From Erinaceus europaeus (taxonomy: Eukaryota > Chordata > Mammalia > Eulipotyphla > Erinaceidae): a stretch of 64,000 nucleotides of DNA. The position numbers and the translations under genes were made by a program. How positions within the stretch are numbered: the stretch's first letter is position 1; each line of letters begins with the position of its first letter. The stretch lies in NCBI RefSeq assembly GCF_950295315.1, contig NC_080175.1:85191566-85255565 (forward strand), read 5' to 3'. Shown piece by piece: positions 1 to 10,733 of this stretch. A model generated the notes under the pieces. That model had not been told where the DNA came from. It searched no databases and saw only the letters and a list, made by a program, of their open reading frames with translations.

Positions 1-843
1 CAGCTAGGGGCATCTTAAAATATCCCAATTCTGTGCCCCATCTCAGACTAATAAAAATCTCTCTTAGTGTAGCCTGGGAATTACCAATACTATTTAAAAG
101 TGTTTTTCCTGACAATTTTGGTGCAGTGGAAATGTAAAAGACCTTTTTCCCTCTTGTTTGATTCTGAATAAACCCTGTAGAGTCTTCTAGACCTCAGAAT
201 ATTGTTTCAGCTTTTCTAAAAGAATATCAAAGAATACTTTAAAGCAAGTGATTTGACACAGAAAAAAAAAAAAAGAAAAGGAACAAAATAAGCCAGGAGG
301 GAAAGGAACAAATCCAAAATTATTTTGCTCTCCTTTCACATATAAGTTCTAAGAAGCAAAGCAACAGTCTATACAGGATGGAATATCAACAGAGTGTGGT
401 CTGTCAAAGCAGACCTGGGGACTCAGAAAGAAAACAAGAGATCTTGAGAGAAGCTTGGGGATCTAAGACTGGAATAGAACAGGATGATAGTATGATGGAA
501 AGTCATAGGTACTGACACCTGCTTTGGGGAAATGTGGAAATCTACTCCTGACAACAATCCTATAAACCAATATTTGCTCAAGAAACTGAATCTAATGTCG
601 AAAAAAAATAATTCATTTGGTATCATACTGAGATTTATAAAAGTTATTTTTCCATATATTTTCTCTATGTTCAAGAGGGGAAAAAAAGGTTAAAAACAAT
701 GAAATAATGAAGCCAATACTTAACATCAAGTGACATTAATCTTAGAATTTTACTTCCCTTTCCCCTCACCTACCATCATTGGCTTCAGCTAAGTGTGACT
801 AGTTGAATCTGATTTTTATGCCAGACTAAATTCTGCTGAAGAG
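1..843. other. No gene recognised (unique AT-rich DNA)
   Basis: I see no repeat family, exon-like frame or RNA gene here. It is AT-rich with short A runs (about 263-277 and 600-607). The small open frames have no recognisable protein features. Confidence 0.5.
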
Positions 844-892
844 TATGTGTATGTGTGCACACGCACACACACAAATACACACATACACACAC
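844..892. repeat. (TG)/(CA) microsatellite, imperfect
   Basis: A TG run turns into a CA run at about 857, forming a partly self-complementary alternating purine-pyrimidine tract. Confidence 0.85.
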
Positions 893-1127
893 TGACCTTG
901 GGTTCCCTGTAGACATTTGGAAGTTGTCAGCAGTAGCATAATGACAGTCCTAATTATTAAAATCACTCTTGTGTGAAGAGTGTTCCAGAATAAGATGCCG
1001 ACAGGCATGCAATATGTCAACTGCACCGGAATTTTTTTCTTTTAAAATGAAATTCTCAGGAATTCTACTAGCTTTCATCCAAATACCTCTTACCAACCCA
1101 GTAACATGAACACTCTTACGCTTCCTA

Positions 1128-1625
1128 AAGCTATCTACAAAATGGAGGATAGCCCCCCCCCCCCCCCTGCAACTCTTCATCTGCACTATTCCAGCCTTTA
1201 GGTCCATGATTGGTCAACAATTTATTTGGCTTTGTATGTTACCTCTCTTTTCGACCACCAGGTTCCAGATGCTAGCAGGATGCTGACAAAACTTCCCTGG
1301 ACAGATAACCCCACCAACGTGTCCTAGAGCTCAGCTTCCCCAGAGCCCTTCCCCACTAGGGAAAGAGAGAGGCAGGCTGGGAGTATGGATTAGCCAATCA
1401 ACGCCCATGTTCAGCAGAGAAGCAATTACAGAAGCCAGACCTTCCACCTTCTGCATCTCACAATGATCTTGGGTCCATACTCCCAGAGGGTTAAAGAATA
1501 GGGAAGCTATCGGGGGAGCAGGTGGGATACAGAGTTCTGGTGATGGGAACTGTGTGGAGTTGTACCCCTCTTATCTATGGTTTTGTTAAAGTTTCCTTTT
1601 TATTAATAAAACATTAATAAAATAG
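1128..1625 (+). mobile_element. L1 3' UTR copy, long-type tail, 5'-truncated
   Basis: Starts at about AGCTATCTACAAAATGGAG and follows the same path as the UTR of the L1 at 53.6-55.65 kb, ending in the long-type tail (TTTCCTTTTTATTAATAAAA). A run of 15 C at 1,153-1,167 replaces the CA microsatellite that other copies carry at this point (for example 47,914 and 55,163). No clear TSD was found, so the ends are approximate. Confidence 0.8.
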
Positions 1626-3797
1626 AATAATAATTATAAATAAATTCTAAGTTCATAAAAATTTATAATGCCCTAAGGATATTTTTATTATTCAGTTTGA
1701 CCAAGTGACTTCCTTACAGTGACAACTTCAAAATCGACTAGTTCCCAAATTCTTCACAATCACAGAGATATTGCCATCAATTCAGTAAGTCTGAAAACCA
1801 GGTCTTAGTATAGTTAGCCCAAAAATTTTAAGAACAATATCACAACCTCTATTTCAAAGTGGATGTATAAACATGTAATAGTTTCACACAATACAAATTG
1901 AAGTATCACATTGTCTAATATGGACTCCTAGGGATCATTAAAGTGTCAAGGAAATAAGAACTGAAGTTTAGGGGGGGGAAGCCCCTTTTATATAGCTTCA
2001 GGTAGAATCAGGAGCTGTGGAAGGAAATTATGTGAAAGCAAATTTGAAATCAATATAAAATAGAATGAATAAAAAAACCTAACTTAAAAAAAATTGGCCA
2101 CCTTGCTTAGCTATTATACTTGTAGTTGGTTGTTAATATATCCAGTCTGGAAATTCATACTTTGAAAATAACAGTCCAGCAAGTAGGAAGTGATATAAAG
2201 CTGATAAGCTCTCAACCTGCTCTCCATCCCATTGTGGGAGTATCAAGCATTCATTCTCAGGCACAACCAAGCACCAGCAGAAGCCTTCCTGATTCTCCTA
2301 ATGACAGACTGTCTCCAGGAGAGGTAATTAACTATTTGGATTTTAATGGCTAGCCTTCTAGTTACCACGCAAACTGCTGCTGGGGCCAGATAACCTAAAA
2401 TAAAGCACATTCACAAATCTTTATCTCAGAGCACAGAGGCAGTGAAAAAAGAAAGTTAAATATCAGCAAATGTGCCTATTTATTGTGTAAATATACCAGA
2501 TGACTTCTTTTTTTGTGTGCCCTATGCTTTAATCAGTGAAGTGTATAAATTAGTCTGGTCTTTGAAAGTTAAATATATATATATATATTTAAATAAATAA
2601 ATATATATACATATATATGTGTGTGCATACATATATAATCTCTGTTCTAGTAATCATAAATAATGCCATTCATTATATTAAATAATCATTTAATAAAGCA
2701 GCAAACTGAGGAGACTTCAAAAAGGACACACTTGATTCTCCAAATTATTTTCATGCTGCTTATTCCATATAAGCCTACACACTAAAAACTATAATATTAA
2801 CATGAACATTCAAAACAGAGAAATGCTATCCAATTTTGAGATTGAGCAAATAAAAATGAGTTTTTATTTCCATGGTAAAATAACAGCTTTTTAATCAAGT
2901 CATTTGAATGTTCAGGCACTTTTCCTGAAAAAGGAAAATGAATGGGTTAGAATTTATAGTTATGTTGTCTTAAACTGAGTATTCTTCCTCCTATGCCCAG
3001 AAGCTGCTGACAAAAAGTATTAAGGGTGATAAATGTCTATAATTCACTTGCTATAATGGTATAGCAAGTGTCCTGGGAACAAAGACATTATAAAAGTATA
3101 ATAATTTCCATTCAGTAGCTTCAAAGCTATAACAATGTCTCTCTCTTAATTTTCATGTTAACTTGATCGGTTTATCTGAGGTTTAAAAATGCTACTGGGT
3201 CTCCCTATCTCAGCTGTGCTGAACTCAGACCTGTTAATCTGCACAAAGCAATCTGGTTAGCTAGGAAGATGCAGTACCTATAAACAAAGAGCAAAAGAAA
3301 ATGGTATTTTCTTGAATCTCTGATATCCATTCCTCTGTGACCAACTGAAGCCTCTGCCATCCTATGTCACCCACATCTTGTAGTGACTAACAAAACTAGT
3401 GTTGGCTTTTAGGCCTCTAAATTTTAGCACAGAATTTCTTTAGGACATCTCACCTCAATGGAATTTAGAAGGTCTAATGGGAAAATGCTATACTGTGTAT
3501 CTCATACCTGCCCAGGGGATTTACTTTAGATTCTCAAATGAAAAAACCATCATGCCTGTTAACAAATAACTTTAGAATTTGTAAAGTAGAATCCATACGT
3601 AAATACCTTTCTTGAAATTGTGTTAACTTGGCAAGGAATTAATATCCAGTGCAGCTCACCAATCTGTGAGGATTAAGTGAGATTATATATGTGAGTTGAA
3701 CAGTTTAAAGAATTGAAAAATAATAGTACAGTTGAACAAATGTTGGCTTCTCATGGCTCTTTCTACTCTCTTCCTCAGCTCACGTAATGACCAGTAT
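1626..3797. other. Mostly unique DNA, no gene recognised
   Basis: Repeat-poor. An open frame at about 2,126-2,353 is listed as a finding but is not called a gene. No other structure is recognised apart from the AT microsatellite at 2,572. Confidence 0.4.
2572..2637. repeat. (AT)n / TG-containing microsatellite
   Basis: Alternating ATATAT with AAATAAATAA and GTGTGTGC interruptions. Confidence 0.9.
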
Positions 3798-3866
3798 GTT
3801 TATTTAAGCAGTATTATTCTCACTTTAGAAATGTGGAAATAGGAAGTTAAAGTGACTAAAGGACAT
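3798..3866 (-). mobile_element. MIR-like ancient SINE remnant
   Basis: The stretch resembles the reverse complement of MIR (ATTATTCTCACTTTAGAAAT, then GGAAGTTAAAGTGACT, the 'aaatgaggaaactgag...gttaagtgactt' part). The younger SINE at 3,877 has interrupted it. Confidence 0.45.
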
Positions 3867-3876
3867 TTTATATCTT

Positions 3877-4163
3877 TTTCTTTTTTAATTTTTATTTATT
3901 TTATTGATTCCCTTTTGTTGCCCTTGTTGTTTCATTGTTGTAGTTATTGATGTCATCGTTGTTGGATAGGACAGAGAGAAATGGAGAGAGGAGGGGAAGA
4001 CAGAGAAGGAGAGAGAAAGACAGACACCTGCAGATCTGCTTCACCGCCTGTGAAGCGACTCCCCTGCAGGTAGGGAGCTGGTGGGCTCGAACCGGGAACC
4101 TTACGCCTGTCCTTGCGCTTTGCGCCACCTGCGCTTAACCTGCTGCTCTACAGCCCGACTCCC
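3877..4163 (-). mobile_element. Hedgehog tRNA-derived SINE (ERI-type, family A)
   Basis: Reverse orientation. The tRNA-like head ends at GGGAGTCGGGC (reverse complement at 4,153-4,163), with the B-box GGTTCGAGCCC on the - strand, a CT-rich body and a CAACAATAA/AATAAA tail. It is flanked by a 16-bp TSD, GGACATTTTATATCTT at 3,861-3,876 and GGACATTTTAGATCTT at 4,164-4,179 (15/16 identical), so it is a fairly recent insertion. The long open frames over it are a by-product of its stop-poor CT/GA-rich body. Confidence 0.95.
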
Positions 4164-4309
4164 GGACATTTTAGATCTTATACCCAGACGAACGGGTGTA
4201 AAATTTTACACAACCCATCTTACTCCACAATATCACAAAATTTGTAGGAAAAAAATATGACTTTATTCACATTGTGTTCACGCTGCATAATCCTTCAGAC
4301 AAACTGGCA

Positions 4310-4434
4310 AGGTGGGGAGATAGCATAGTGGTTACGCAAACAGACTCTCATGCCTGAGGCTCTAAGGTCCCAGGCTTAATCCCCTGTACCACCATAAACC
4401 AGAGCTCAGCTCTGGTTAAAAAATAAATAAATAA
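4310..4434 (+). mobile_element. tRNA-derived SINE, family D
   Basis: GGTGGGGAGATAGCATAGTGG head, B-box-like GTCCCAGGCTTAATCCC, a short body ending AGCTCTGGTTAAAAAATAAA, and an A-rich tail. TSD AAACTGGCA at 4,301-4,309 and 4,435-4,443. Confidence 0.88.
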
Positions 4435-4488
4435 AAACTGGCAGACATACCACCATAATGTTGAACTCTCCCTAAATTGGTGTCTTAA

Positions 4489-5097
4489 CCTTTCCATCTC
4501 AGGTGGTTCACTTTCTAAACAAAATCCCAAAACCTAGATATACACCAGTTTCTGTGAGAGAGAGCATATGTTCACACGTATGCATAAACTACTGCAAAAT
4601 ATATACCTGAAAGCAGAAGTACACTAGAGTTTGCAGTGAGTACCCCCCTAACTCTTCCTCTCCACTATTCCAACCTTTGGGTCCATGATTGCTCAACAAT
4701 TTGTTTGGCTTTGTATGTTAACTCTCTTTTCAGTCACCAGGTTCCAGATGTCATCAGGATGCCAGCCAGGCTTCCCTAGACTGAAGACCCCACCAATGTG
4801 TCCTGGAGCTCCGCTTCCCCAGAGACCCATCCTACTAGGGAAAGAGAGAGGCAGACTGGGAGTATGGACCAAGCAGTCAATGCCCATGTTCAGCGGGGAA
4901 GCAATTACAGAAGCCAGACCTTCTACCTTCTGCAACCCTCAATGACCCTGGGTCCATGCTCCCAGAGAGATAGAGAATGGGAAAGCTATCAGGGGAGGGG
5001 GTGGGATATGGAGATTGGGTGGTGGGAAGTGTGTGGAATTGTACCCCTCCTACCCTATGGTTTTGTTAATTAATCCTTTCTTAAATAAAAAAGAAAA
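4489..5097 (+). mobile_element. L1 3' UTR copy, short type, 5'-truncated, with TSD
   Basis: About 609 bp of the L1 3' UTR, short subfamily: the junction GCAGTGAGTACC..CCTAACTCTTCC and the tail ATTAATCCTTTCTTAAATAAA. Perfect 15-bp TSD AAATTGGTGTCTTAA at 4,474-4,488 and 5,098-5,112. This shows the repeat really moved as an L1 3' end and is not a fragment of something larger at this site. Confidence 0.92.
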
Positions 5098-5219
5098 AAA
5101 TTGGTGTCTTAAGCTCATCTTTTCTACTTTTTATATTTTTTTCTTCATAGTTTGGTCTGGGAAATCAAAATCAAATTCCATTCGCAAGGAAGAACACAGT
5201 GCAGAGTCTAGCTTCAAGC

Positions 5220-5390
5220 CTTGCATCACCTGAGTGGTGTTATGAAAATGGGAAATATTGGTGCTGTGGCATCTCTCCCTCTCTCTTTTGCCCTCTTTGT
5301 CTCTATGTCTTTCTGAATGAAAAACCCCACCTGGAGTAGTGAAATAACACATGTGCAAAAGCCAGGTTACACACACACAAATTGTATTTT
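5220..5390 (+). mobile_element. Decayed SINE-like remnant
   Basis: The CT-rich body (CTCTCCCTCTCTCTTTTGCC) and the flanking text resemble the body of the local tRNA-SINEs, but no head survives. Uncertain. Confidence 0.3.
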
Positions 5391-5397
5391 ACAAATT

Positions 5398-5512
5398 TGG
5401 GGAGGGTAGTGGTAGGTGGATCACCAGAAACAGCACATTACCATGGGCAAGAACCCTGGTTCAAGCCTGACACCAACACCTGGAAGCACATGCAGGGGAG
5501 AAGCTTCATGAT
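5398..5512 (+). mobile_element. tRNA-SINE, family B, truncated head
   Basis: Reads as a diverged family B head: GGGGAGGGTAGTGGTAGGTG, then GCACATTACCATGGGCAAGAACCCTGGTTCAAGCC, then GGGGAGAAGCTTCATG. It abuts an oppositely oriented SINE. Confidence 0.6.
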
Positions 5513-5783
5513 GATTTATATGAGATTATCACTAGGGTTCCATGCCTGCACTACGAATTCACTGCTCTTCATGGCCCTTTTTTCCATTTTATTGAATAGG
5601 ACAGAGAGAAATTGAGAGAGGATGGCGAGACAGAGAGGGGAAAAGACACCTGCAGACTTGTTTTGCCCCTATGAAGCAACTCCCTGCAGCTCATGAGCTG
5701 GGGGCTCAAACTGGGATCCTTACACAGGTCCTTGTACTTCCAACTATGTGCCCTTAACCCAGTATGCCACTGCCCAGCCCCCT
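5513..5783 (-). mobile_element. tRNA-SINE, family A long form, diverged
   Basis: The reverse copy shows TAGGACAGAGAGAAATTGAGAG, the tRNA-like head up to CCCAGCCCCC, and the extra 3' module CACTACGAATTCACTGCTC that marks the long form. Confidence 0.75.
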
Positions 5784-5955
5784 GGGTCATAATCTTATAT
5801 AGTCAAAGTGATCAATGTTATTTTTTTCTTTCTTTCTCTTAACTCTTATAAAATAATCACTTATCCAAATGCTTAATATTTCTTTAATTTACCTTATCAC
5901 AACAAACTATTTTCAGGTTTTATTTTTATGTACAAGATATATCATATTACCTTTT

Positions 5956-6300
5956 GTTTTCCCTCCAGGGCTATTGCTGGGCTCGGTGCCTATACCATGA
6001 ATCCACCACTCCTGGAGGCCATTTTTCCCCCCCTTTTGTTGCCCTTGTTGTTGTAGCCTCGTTGTGGTTATTATTATTGCCATTGTTGATGTTGTTCGTT
6101 GTTGGATAGGACAGAGAGAAATGGAGAGAGGAGGGGAAGACAGAGAGGGGGAGAGAAAGATAGACACCTGCAGACCTGCTTCACCGCCTGTGAAGTGACT
6201 CCCCTGCAGGTGGGGAGCTGGGGGGCTCAACCGGGATCCTTGTGCGGTCCTTGCGCTTTGTGCCACGTGCGCTTAACCCACTGCGCCACCGCCTGACCCC
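5956..6300 (-). mobile_element. tRNA-SINE, family A long form
   Basis: Complete reverse copy, head at the right end (CCACCGCCTGACCCC), with the long-form module (GGGCTATTGCTGGGCTCGG...CCACTCCTGGAGGCC) at the left. Short TSD TACCTTTT at 5,948-5,955 and 6,301-6,308. Confidence 0.9.
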
Positions 6301-6308
6301 TACCTTTT

Positions 6309-6521
6309 CTTTTTTAATATTTTATTATTGGATAGAGACAGAGAAATTGAGAGAGGAGGGAGAGACAGAGATGGGAAGAGACAGAGAGACAGACACCTGT
6401 ATTCCTGCTTCATCACTCATGAAGCTTTCCTCCTACAGGTGGGACCAGGACCATGAACCTGGGTCCTTGTGCACTGAGATGTGAGCACTTAACTAGGTGT
6501 GCCACATATTACCTGGCCCCC
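6309..6521 (-). mobile_element. tRNA-SINE, family B
   Basis: Reverse copy directly beside the previous SINE: TTGGATAGAGACAGAGAAAT, CTACAGGTGGGACCAGGACC, head end TACCTGGCCCC. CATATTACC to its right repeats the sequence left of the neighbouring SINE (5,944), consistent with successive insertions at one site. Confidence 0.85.
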
Positions 6522-7164
6522 ATATTACCCTTTCTTTGGGAATGTTCTAATGGTGTCCACTATAAATACATGCAGGTCTCCTATTTATGTTCAAACATTC
6601 AAATCATAAGAAAATAAATGTTTTAAAAAAATGACTTTAATTTTAATATTGTTCTTCGGCCCAATTCTTCCAAAGTTTGAGCCAATTTTAACCCAAATTT
6701 AGCCAATGTGGAATAAAGCATAAATGAGAGACTTATAATCTCTTTGCGTATTGTTAATGTCCCAACTAAGCACAAGATGGAGTTCAGATGCTATGCCCCA
6801 GTCAGCAATTCAAAGCTTAACAAAATGGTCCAAGAATAAATTCAACATAAAAATAAATGCAAACCAAAGTTTTTTTAAAAAAAGCTAAACCTCTATGTTT
6901 ACCAAACCCAGAAAAGAAAGACTTGGTCAACCAGTAAGCACTTTCTGGCCAGCATATTATCAAACCTACTGCCAAAACTACCCTTTGCTCCAGTGAAAAC
7001 TCATCCTGATCTAATCAATCAGAAAAGCAATATAGTCTAATTCCTTCTGCCTACTCTGGTATATAGAAACATTTCACAGACTTAGACATTGCCTCCTATT
7101 TTATTAAATGCTAGACTAAATGCTTCCTGATTCATGAATCATGGAATAAAGTCAACCAAAATTG
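6522..7164. other. No gene recognised
   Basis: AT-rich unique DNA. Nothing recognised. Confidence 0.5.
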
Positions 7165-7199
7165 AATATATATATATATATACATATATATGTGTGTGT
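7165..7199. repeat. (AT)n-(TG)n microsatellite
   Basis: ATATATATATATATAC followed by ATATATATGTGTGTGT. Confidence 0.9.
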
Positions 7200-7404
7200 T
7201 ACAGTTTCTTCTAGTTATTGTACTTTACAGTTATAAAACATCTCAAATATTAAATATTCAACAATATTTAGCATGTATTTAGATATAAAAACTTACTGTT
7301 GGACAAATAGTTCACATGCCCACGTTATCCAGACAGTATTTAATGATTTCCAATAACTAAATCAAGTATCAGTTTTGAGATTAAACTAACTAAAATAAAA
7401 TGTT

Positions 7405-7560
7405 AAGGGGGACAGAGATAACTCAGGCTGTTGGAACACGAATTTGTATGCTTGAGGCCTCAGAAGGCCTCAATTTCTAGGGCCACCATATGCCATATTT
7501 GAACAGTACTCTTGATTCTTCCTCCTCTCTCATTCTCTCTCCAAAATATTTAAATATTTT
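7405..7560 (+). mobile_element. Old tRNA-SINE (family C/D-like)
   Basis: GGGGGACAGAGATAACTCAGG head, ATGCTTGAGGCCTCAG, GGGCCACCATATGCC, then a CT-rich body. Strongly diverged. A younger SINE is inserted just past its 3' end. Confidence 0.5.
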
Positions 7561-7576
7561 AAAAATACCATCAATT

Positions 7577-7856
7577 GGGAGTCGGGCTGTAGCGCACTGG
7601 GTTAAGCGCAGATGGCGCAAAGCACAAGGACGGGCATAAGGATCCCGGTTCGAACCCCGGCTCCCCACCTGGAGGGAAGTTGCTTCACAGGTGGTGAAGC
7701 AGGTCTGCAGGTGTCTATCTTTCTCTCCTCCTTTCTGTCTTCCCCTCCTCTCTCCATTTCTCTCTGTCCTATCCAACAACTACAACAACAATAATAACTA
7801 CAACAATAAAACAACAAGGGCAACAAAAGGGAATAAATAAATAAAATAAATATTTA
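7577..7856 (+). mobile_element. tRNA-SINE, family A, young
   Basis: Full-length: GGGAGTCGGGCTGTAGCGCA head, intact A-box-like and B-box (GGTTCGAACCC), CT-rich body, ACAACAATAATAACTACAAC tail with AATAAATAAA. Perfect 16-bp TSD AAAAATACCATCAATT at 7,561-7,576 and 7,857-7,872. Confidence 0.97.
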
Positions 7857-7872
7857 AAAAATACCATCAATT

Positions 7873-8224
7873 TTTCAAACATACATATTTCAACTTCTTT
7901 ATAGGCACAAGAGACTAGTTGCTATATCGTCAGATTGAACAGTCTAGAGAATCTTTGTCTGCTTTGTGATAAAGCAGAGATTTCACTGAGTACTTAATCT
8001 ACAGTTAGCTTAATAAAACTCATAGTCTGGACTATGAGTATAACTGTATTAAGCTAACAAGTACAGAATCATCTAGGGGAAAAAGACAAAAACAATTAGA
8101 TGTTAGACAGAGATGGGCTTTGCTAAAAAGTGTGGTAAATTTCATGTCAATTGTAGACTTTATAAAATAACTTGAACTAGAAAGAACAAGAGTGCTCAGC
8201 TTGATACAAAACTAGCAGAAAACA
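7873..8224. other. No gene recognised
   Basis: Unique AT-rich DNA. Nothing recognised. Confidence 0.5.
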
Positions 8225-8480
8225 GGGTCAAGGTGGTGGCTCCGACAGTGGAGGACACATAGTACCATGTTTAGGGATCCAGGTTTAAGCCTTAGGTCTT
8301 CACCTACAGTGGGGAAAGCTTCACAGTAGTGGAGCAGTGCTAAAGATACCACTCCTCTCTACCTCTCTCCCTAACACTCACCCTTTCTCTTCAAAATAGC
8401 CAACAAGAATGATGGACTCCTATAGGTACTTGGTCCCAGCAATAACTCTGATGGCAAAACTAAAAAACAAACAAAAAAAT
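8225..8480 (+). mobile_element. Old tRNA-SINE, family B
   Basis: CAAGGTGGTGGCTCCGACAG, GGATCCAGGTTTAAGCC, GTGGGGAAAGCTTCACAG, then a CT-rich body. Head and tail are diverged and no TSD was found. Confidence 0.55.
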
Positions 8481-8749
8481 AAGAAAAAATACATTCTTGG
8501 TCCCACAGAATACTTTATCTTTAATTCTCCCTCCTTCTTTTTTAATTTTTGGGGGTTGCCAGAGTTTTCACTTAACAATTTTTTTTTATTTCTTCTTTAA
8601 TGATAACAAAGAGAACTTTCATCCTAATGACAACAAAGTCATATTTCTCATTCAAAATGACTAATAAATATTACGATTAAATTGTATATAGACATTTTTA
8701 TGATAACAAAGGTTATTTTTGGTATTAGGCTATATCACAAATAACTTTA

Positions 8750-8885
8750 AAACTAATTTTTTTAATTTTATTTCTAAATTTTTCATTTGTGATGAATATC
8801 AGGTTACACAATTGTCAGATTGCGAAGTATAGTTCCACACCATACCTACCACCAGAGTTCTCCGTGCCCACCCTCTCACCTCCCA
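8750..8885 (-). mobile_element. L1 3' end remnant
   Basis: The reverse complement reads like the end of other local L1 copies: GAACTCTGGTGGTAGGTATG, then a TGTGGAACTATAC-type motif and an A-rich end. Divergent. Confidence 0.5.
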
Positions 8886-10525
8886 AAGATAATCATCATA
8901 GGAATAAACTACTATATAAAAAATCTTCCTAATTTTGGAAATATGTGGAGGGTGGGTCATCTTCAGAATATTCTAAACATCAGAATTTTATTAAGATTAC
9001 TACCAATTGCACGTTTCATGATCTGAGTCTTCCTTTTGGTATCAGTGAGTTGCTGGGAGGAAAAAAATGAACCTTCATATGTTTTCAGTCATTTTATAAC
9101 AAAATTTGAATTATTTCTATTGCAGATTTTGGAGTGTTCCAACTTAGTTCCGATAGAATTTCTCAACTACTGTTGCTAGAGGGAAAGGTCTGTTATGACA
9201 TGCAAGGGCCCTAATTCAGGCACAAAGAAAGGACTGGCTGGGGCAGCTAAAAATACACCACTTAAGGGCATTTGTTACGGAAGCTGAAAACTATCACTGC
9301 TTTTACAGCTGTTCCTGTAGTAAAAGATAATTTGAGTTGCTATTGTTTCGTTTTACAAGTAACCAATAAAATGAATAATTTACATCATAATGTACAGGGT
9401 AAAATCTGATGACTTCACTGGGATATGTAACAAAACTGGAAAAAACTGATCAAAATAAAACAAGATGGTCATGACTTAAAAATATTTGCTTCTTATTTTT
9501 CATGAGTACTGCACATGTGTGCTATAATTTGAAGCAAAGCTATGTCTTATCACCTCACATTTTGCTAAGCATATTATGCTTAATATTTGCCTCATTTTCT
9601 ATAATTTGGTACTAACAGTGGGAAAAAAAACACATTCTAAATTTCAGAGAATTTTGTTTCATTTGCACTTGACCACCCAGATATTTTTTTCCCCAACCTA
9701 AACTGACAGAAAGAAATCGTTTTTCATATATAATAGAGAGCTGATTTAGCAAAGAACACCATCTGGCCTTAGTCAATCCTGACTCTGGACAACTAATTTG
9801 AATAGCTGGTTAATTTCAACAAGCGGCCTCTTCCATTTTCTCAGAAGATGAGGGGACACCTGGAATGGAAGAGGAGGAGGTGCAGGGGGAGCAATGACAG
9901 GCAAGTACGGAAATAGAGTAGATAGCTGCTGAGGCATAGCTAATCAGAAAGGACACTCCATGGATATTATGGGCCCATTGCGATAATAAAAACAGGATCA
10001 AATTGCCTACCCAAACCACTTGACAGTCTACATCTTTAATTTTTAAAGTTATGAAGACACTTGACACAGAAGGGGATCAATTATCATGAGTTTGCGTGCA
10101 AATACTTACTTAAGCAATGCAGAGGGTCAAACTCAGTAGGAAAATTGCAGGCTTGCAGCCATGTAATAGCAGCTAATTACACTATTCCAGGGTCCTTTCC
10201 AATGGTCTCAATGAGCAATAGTGGTCATGGATGATTTATTTTGAATCATCATCAGGGATCTGAAGTTAGAATACATTTATACATTTGCTAAAGAAGACTA
10301 ATTCTAATCGTGAGTCCAACAAAATAGAGAATAAATGTTTTAAGAATTCAAGTCCTGAAGTCAAATAGCTTGGCATTGCTAAATAATGTGACAGAGTTGT
10401 CTGTCATGGGGTAGAGACTGCTCAGGTCACATTTTGTCTTAAAATGGGCAACTGTAAACACGTAAATTGAAGAGGATGAGAATTTGAACTGTCTTCTCTA
10501 TATGTCCAATTAATAAGGTACTTTA
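8886..10525. other. Repeat-poor non-coding DNA
   Basis: No gene or repeat recognised. Part of it (about 9,780-10,280) is less AT-rich, lacks repeat scars and contains homeodomain-type TAATTA (10,176), so it could be a conserved regulatory element. That is inference only. Confidence 0.35.
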
Positions 10526-10733
10526 GGGGACAGGGTGGTGGTGCACCTGGTTGAGCGCACATGTTACAATGCTCAAGGACCCGGGTTTGAGCCCCCAGTC
10601 CCCACCTGCAGGGGGAAAGCCTTGTGAGTGGTAAAGCAGTGTAATATGTGTCTGTCTCTTTTCCTCTCTATTACCCCCTTCCCTCTCAGTTTCTGGCTGT
10701 CTCTATCAAATAAATAGAATTTAAAAAAATGAA
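10526..10733 (+). mobile_element. tRNA-SINE, family B
   Basis: GGGACAGGGTGGTGGTGCAC, TTGAGCGCACATGTTACAAT, B-box-like GGGTTTGAGCC, CCCACCTGCAGGGGGAAAGC, and the tail TATCAAATAAATAGAATTT. This copy shows what distinguishes family B from family A: ACATGTTACAATG in the anticodon region and a shorter body. Confidence 0.92.

Noticed and set aside
3901..4138. Overlapping open frames of 60-120 codons on both strands here and in every family A SINE (for example with the words DRTERNGERRGRQR or SIFLSPSLSSPPLSISL)
   Set aside because: They are translations of the CT/GA-rich body of the tRNA-SINE, recur in every copy in all orientations, and have no independent gene evidence.
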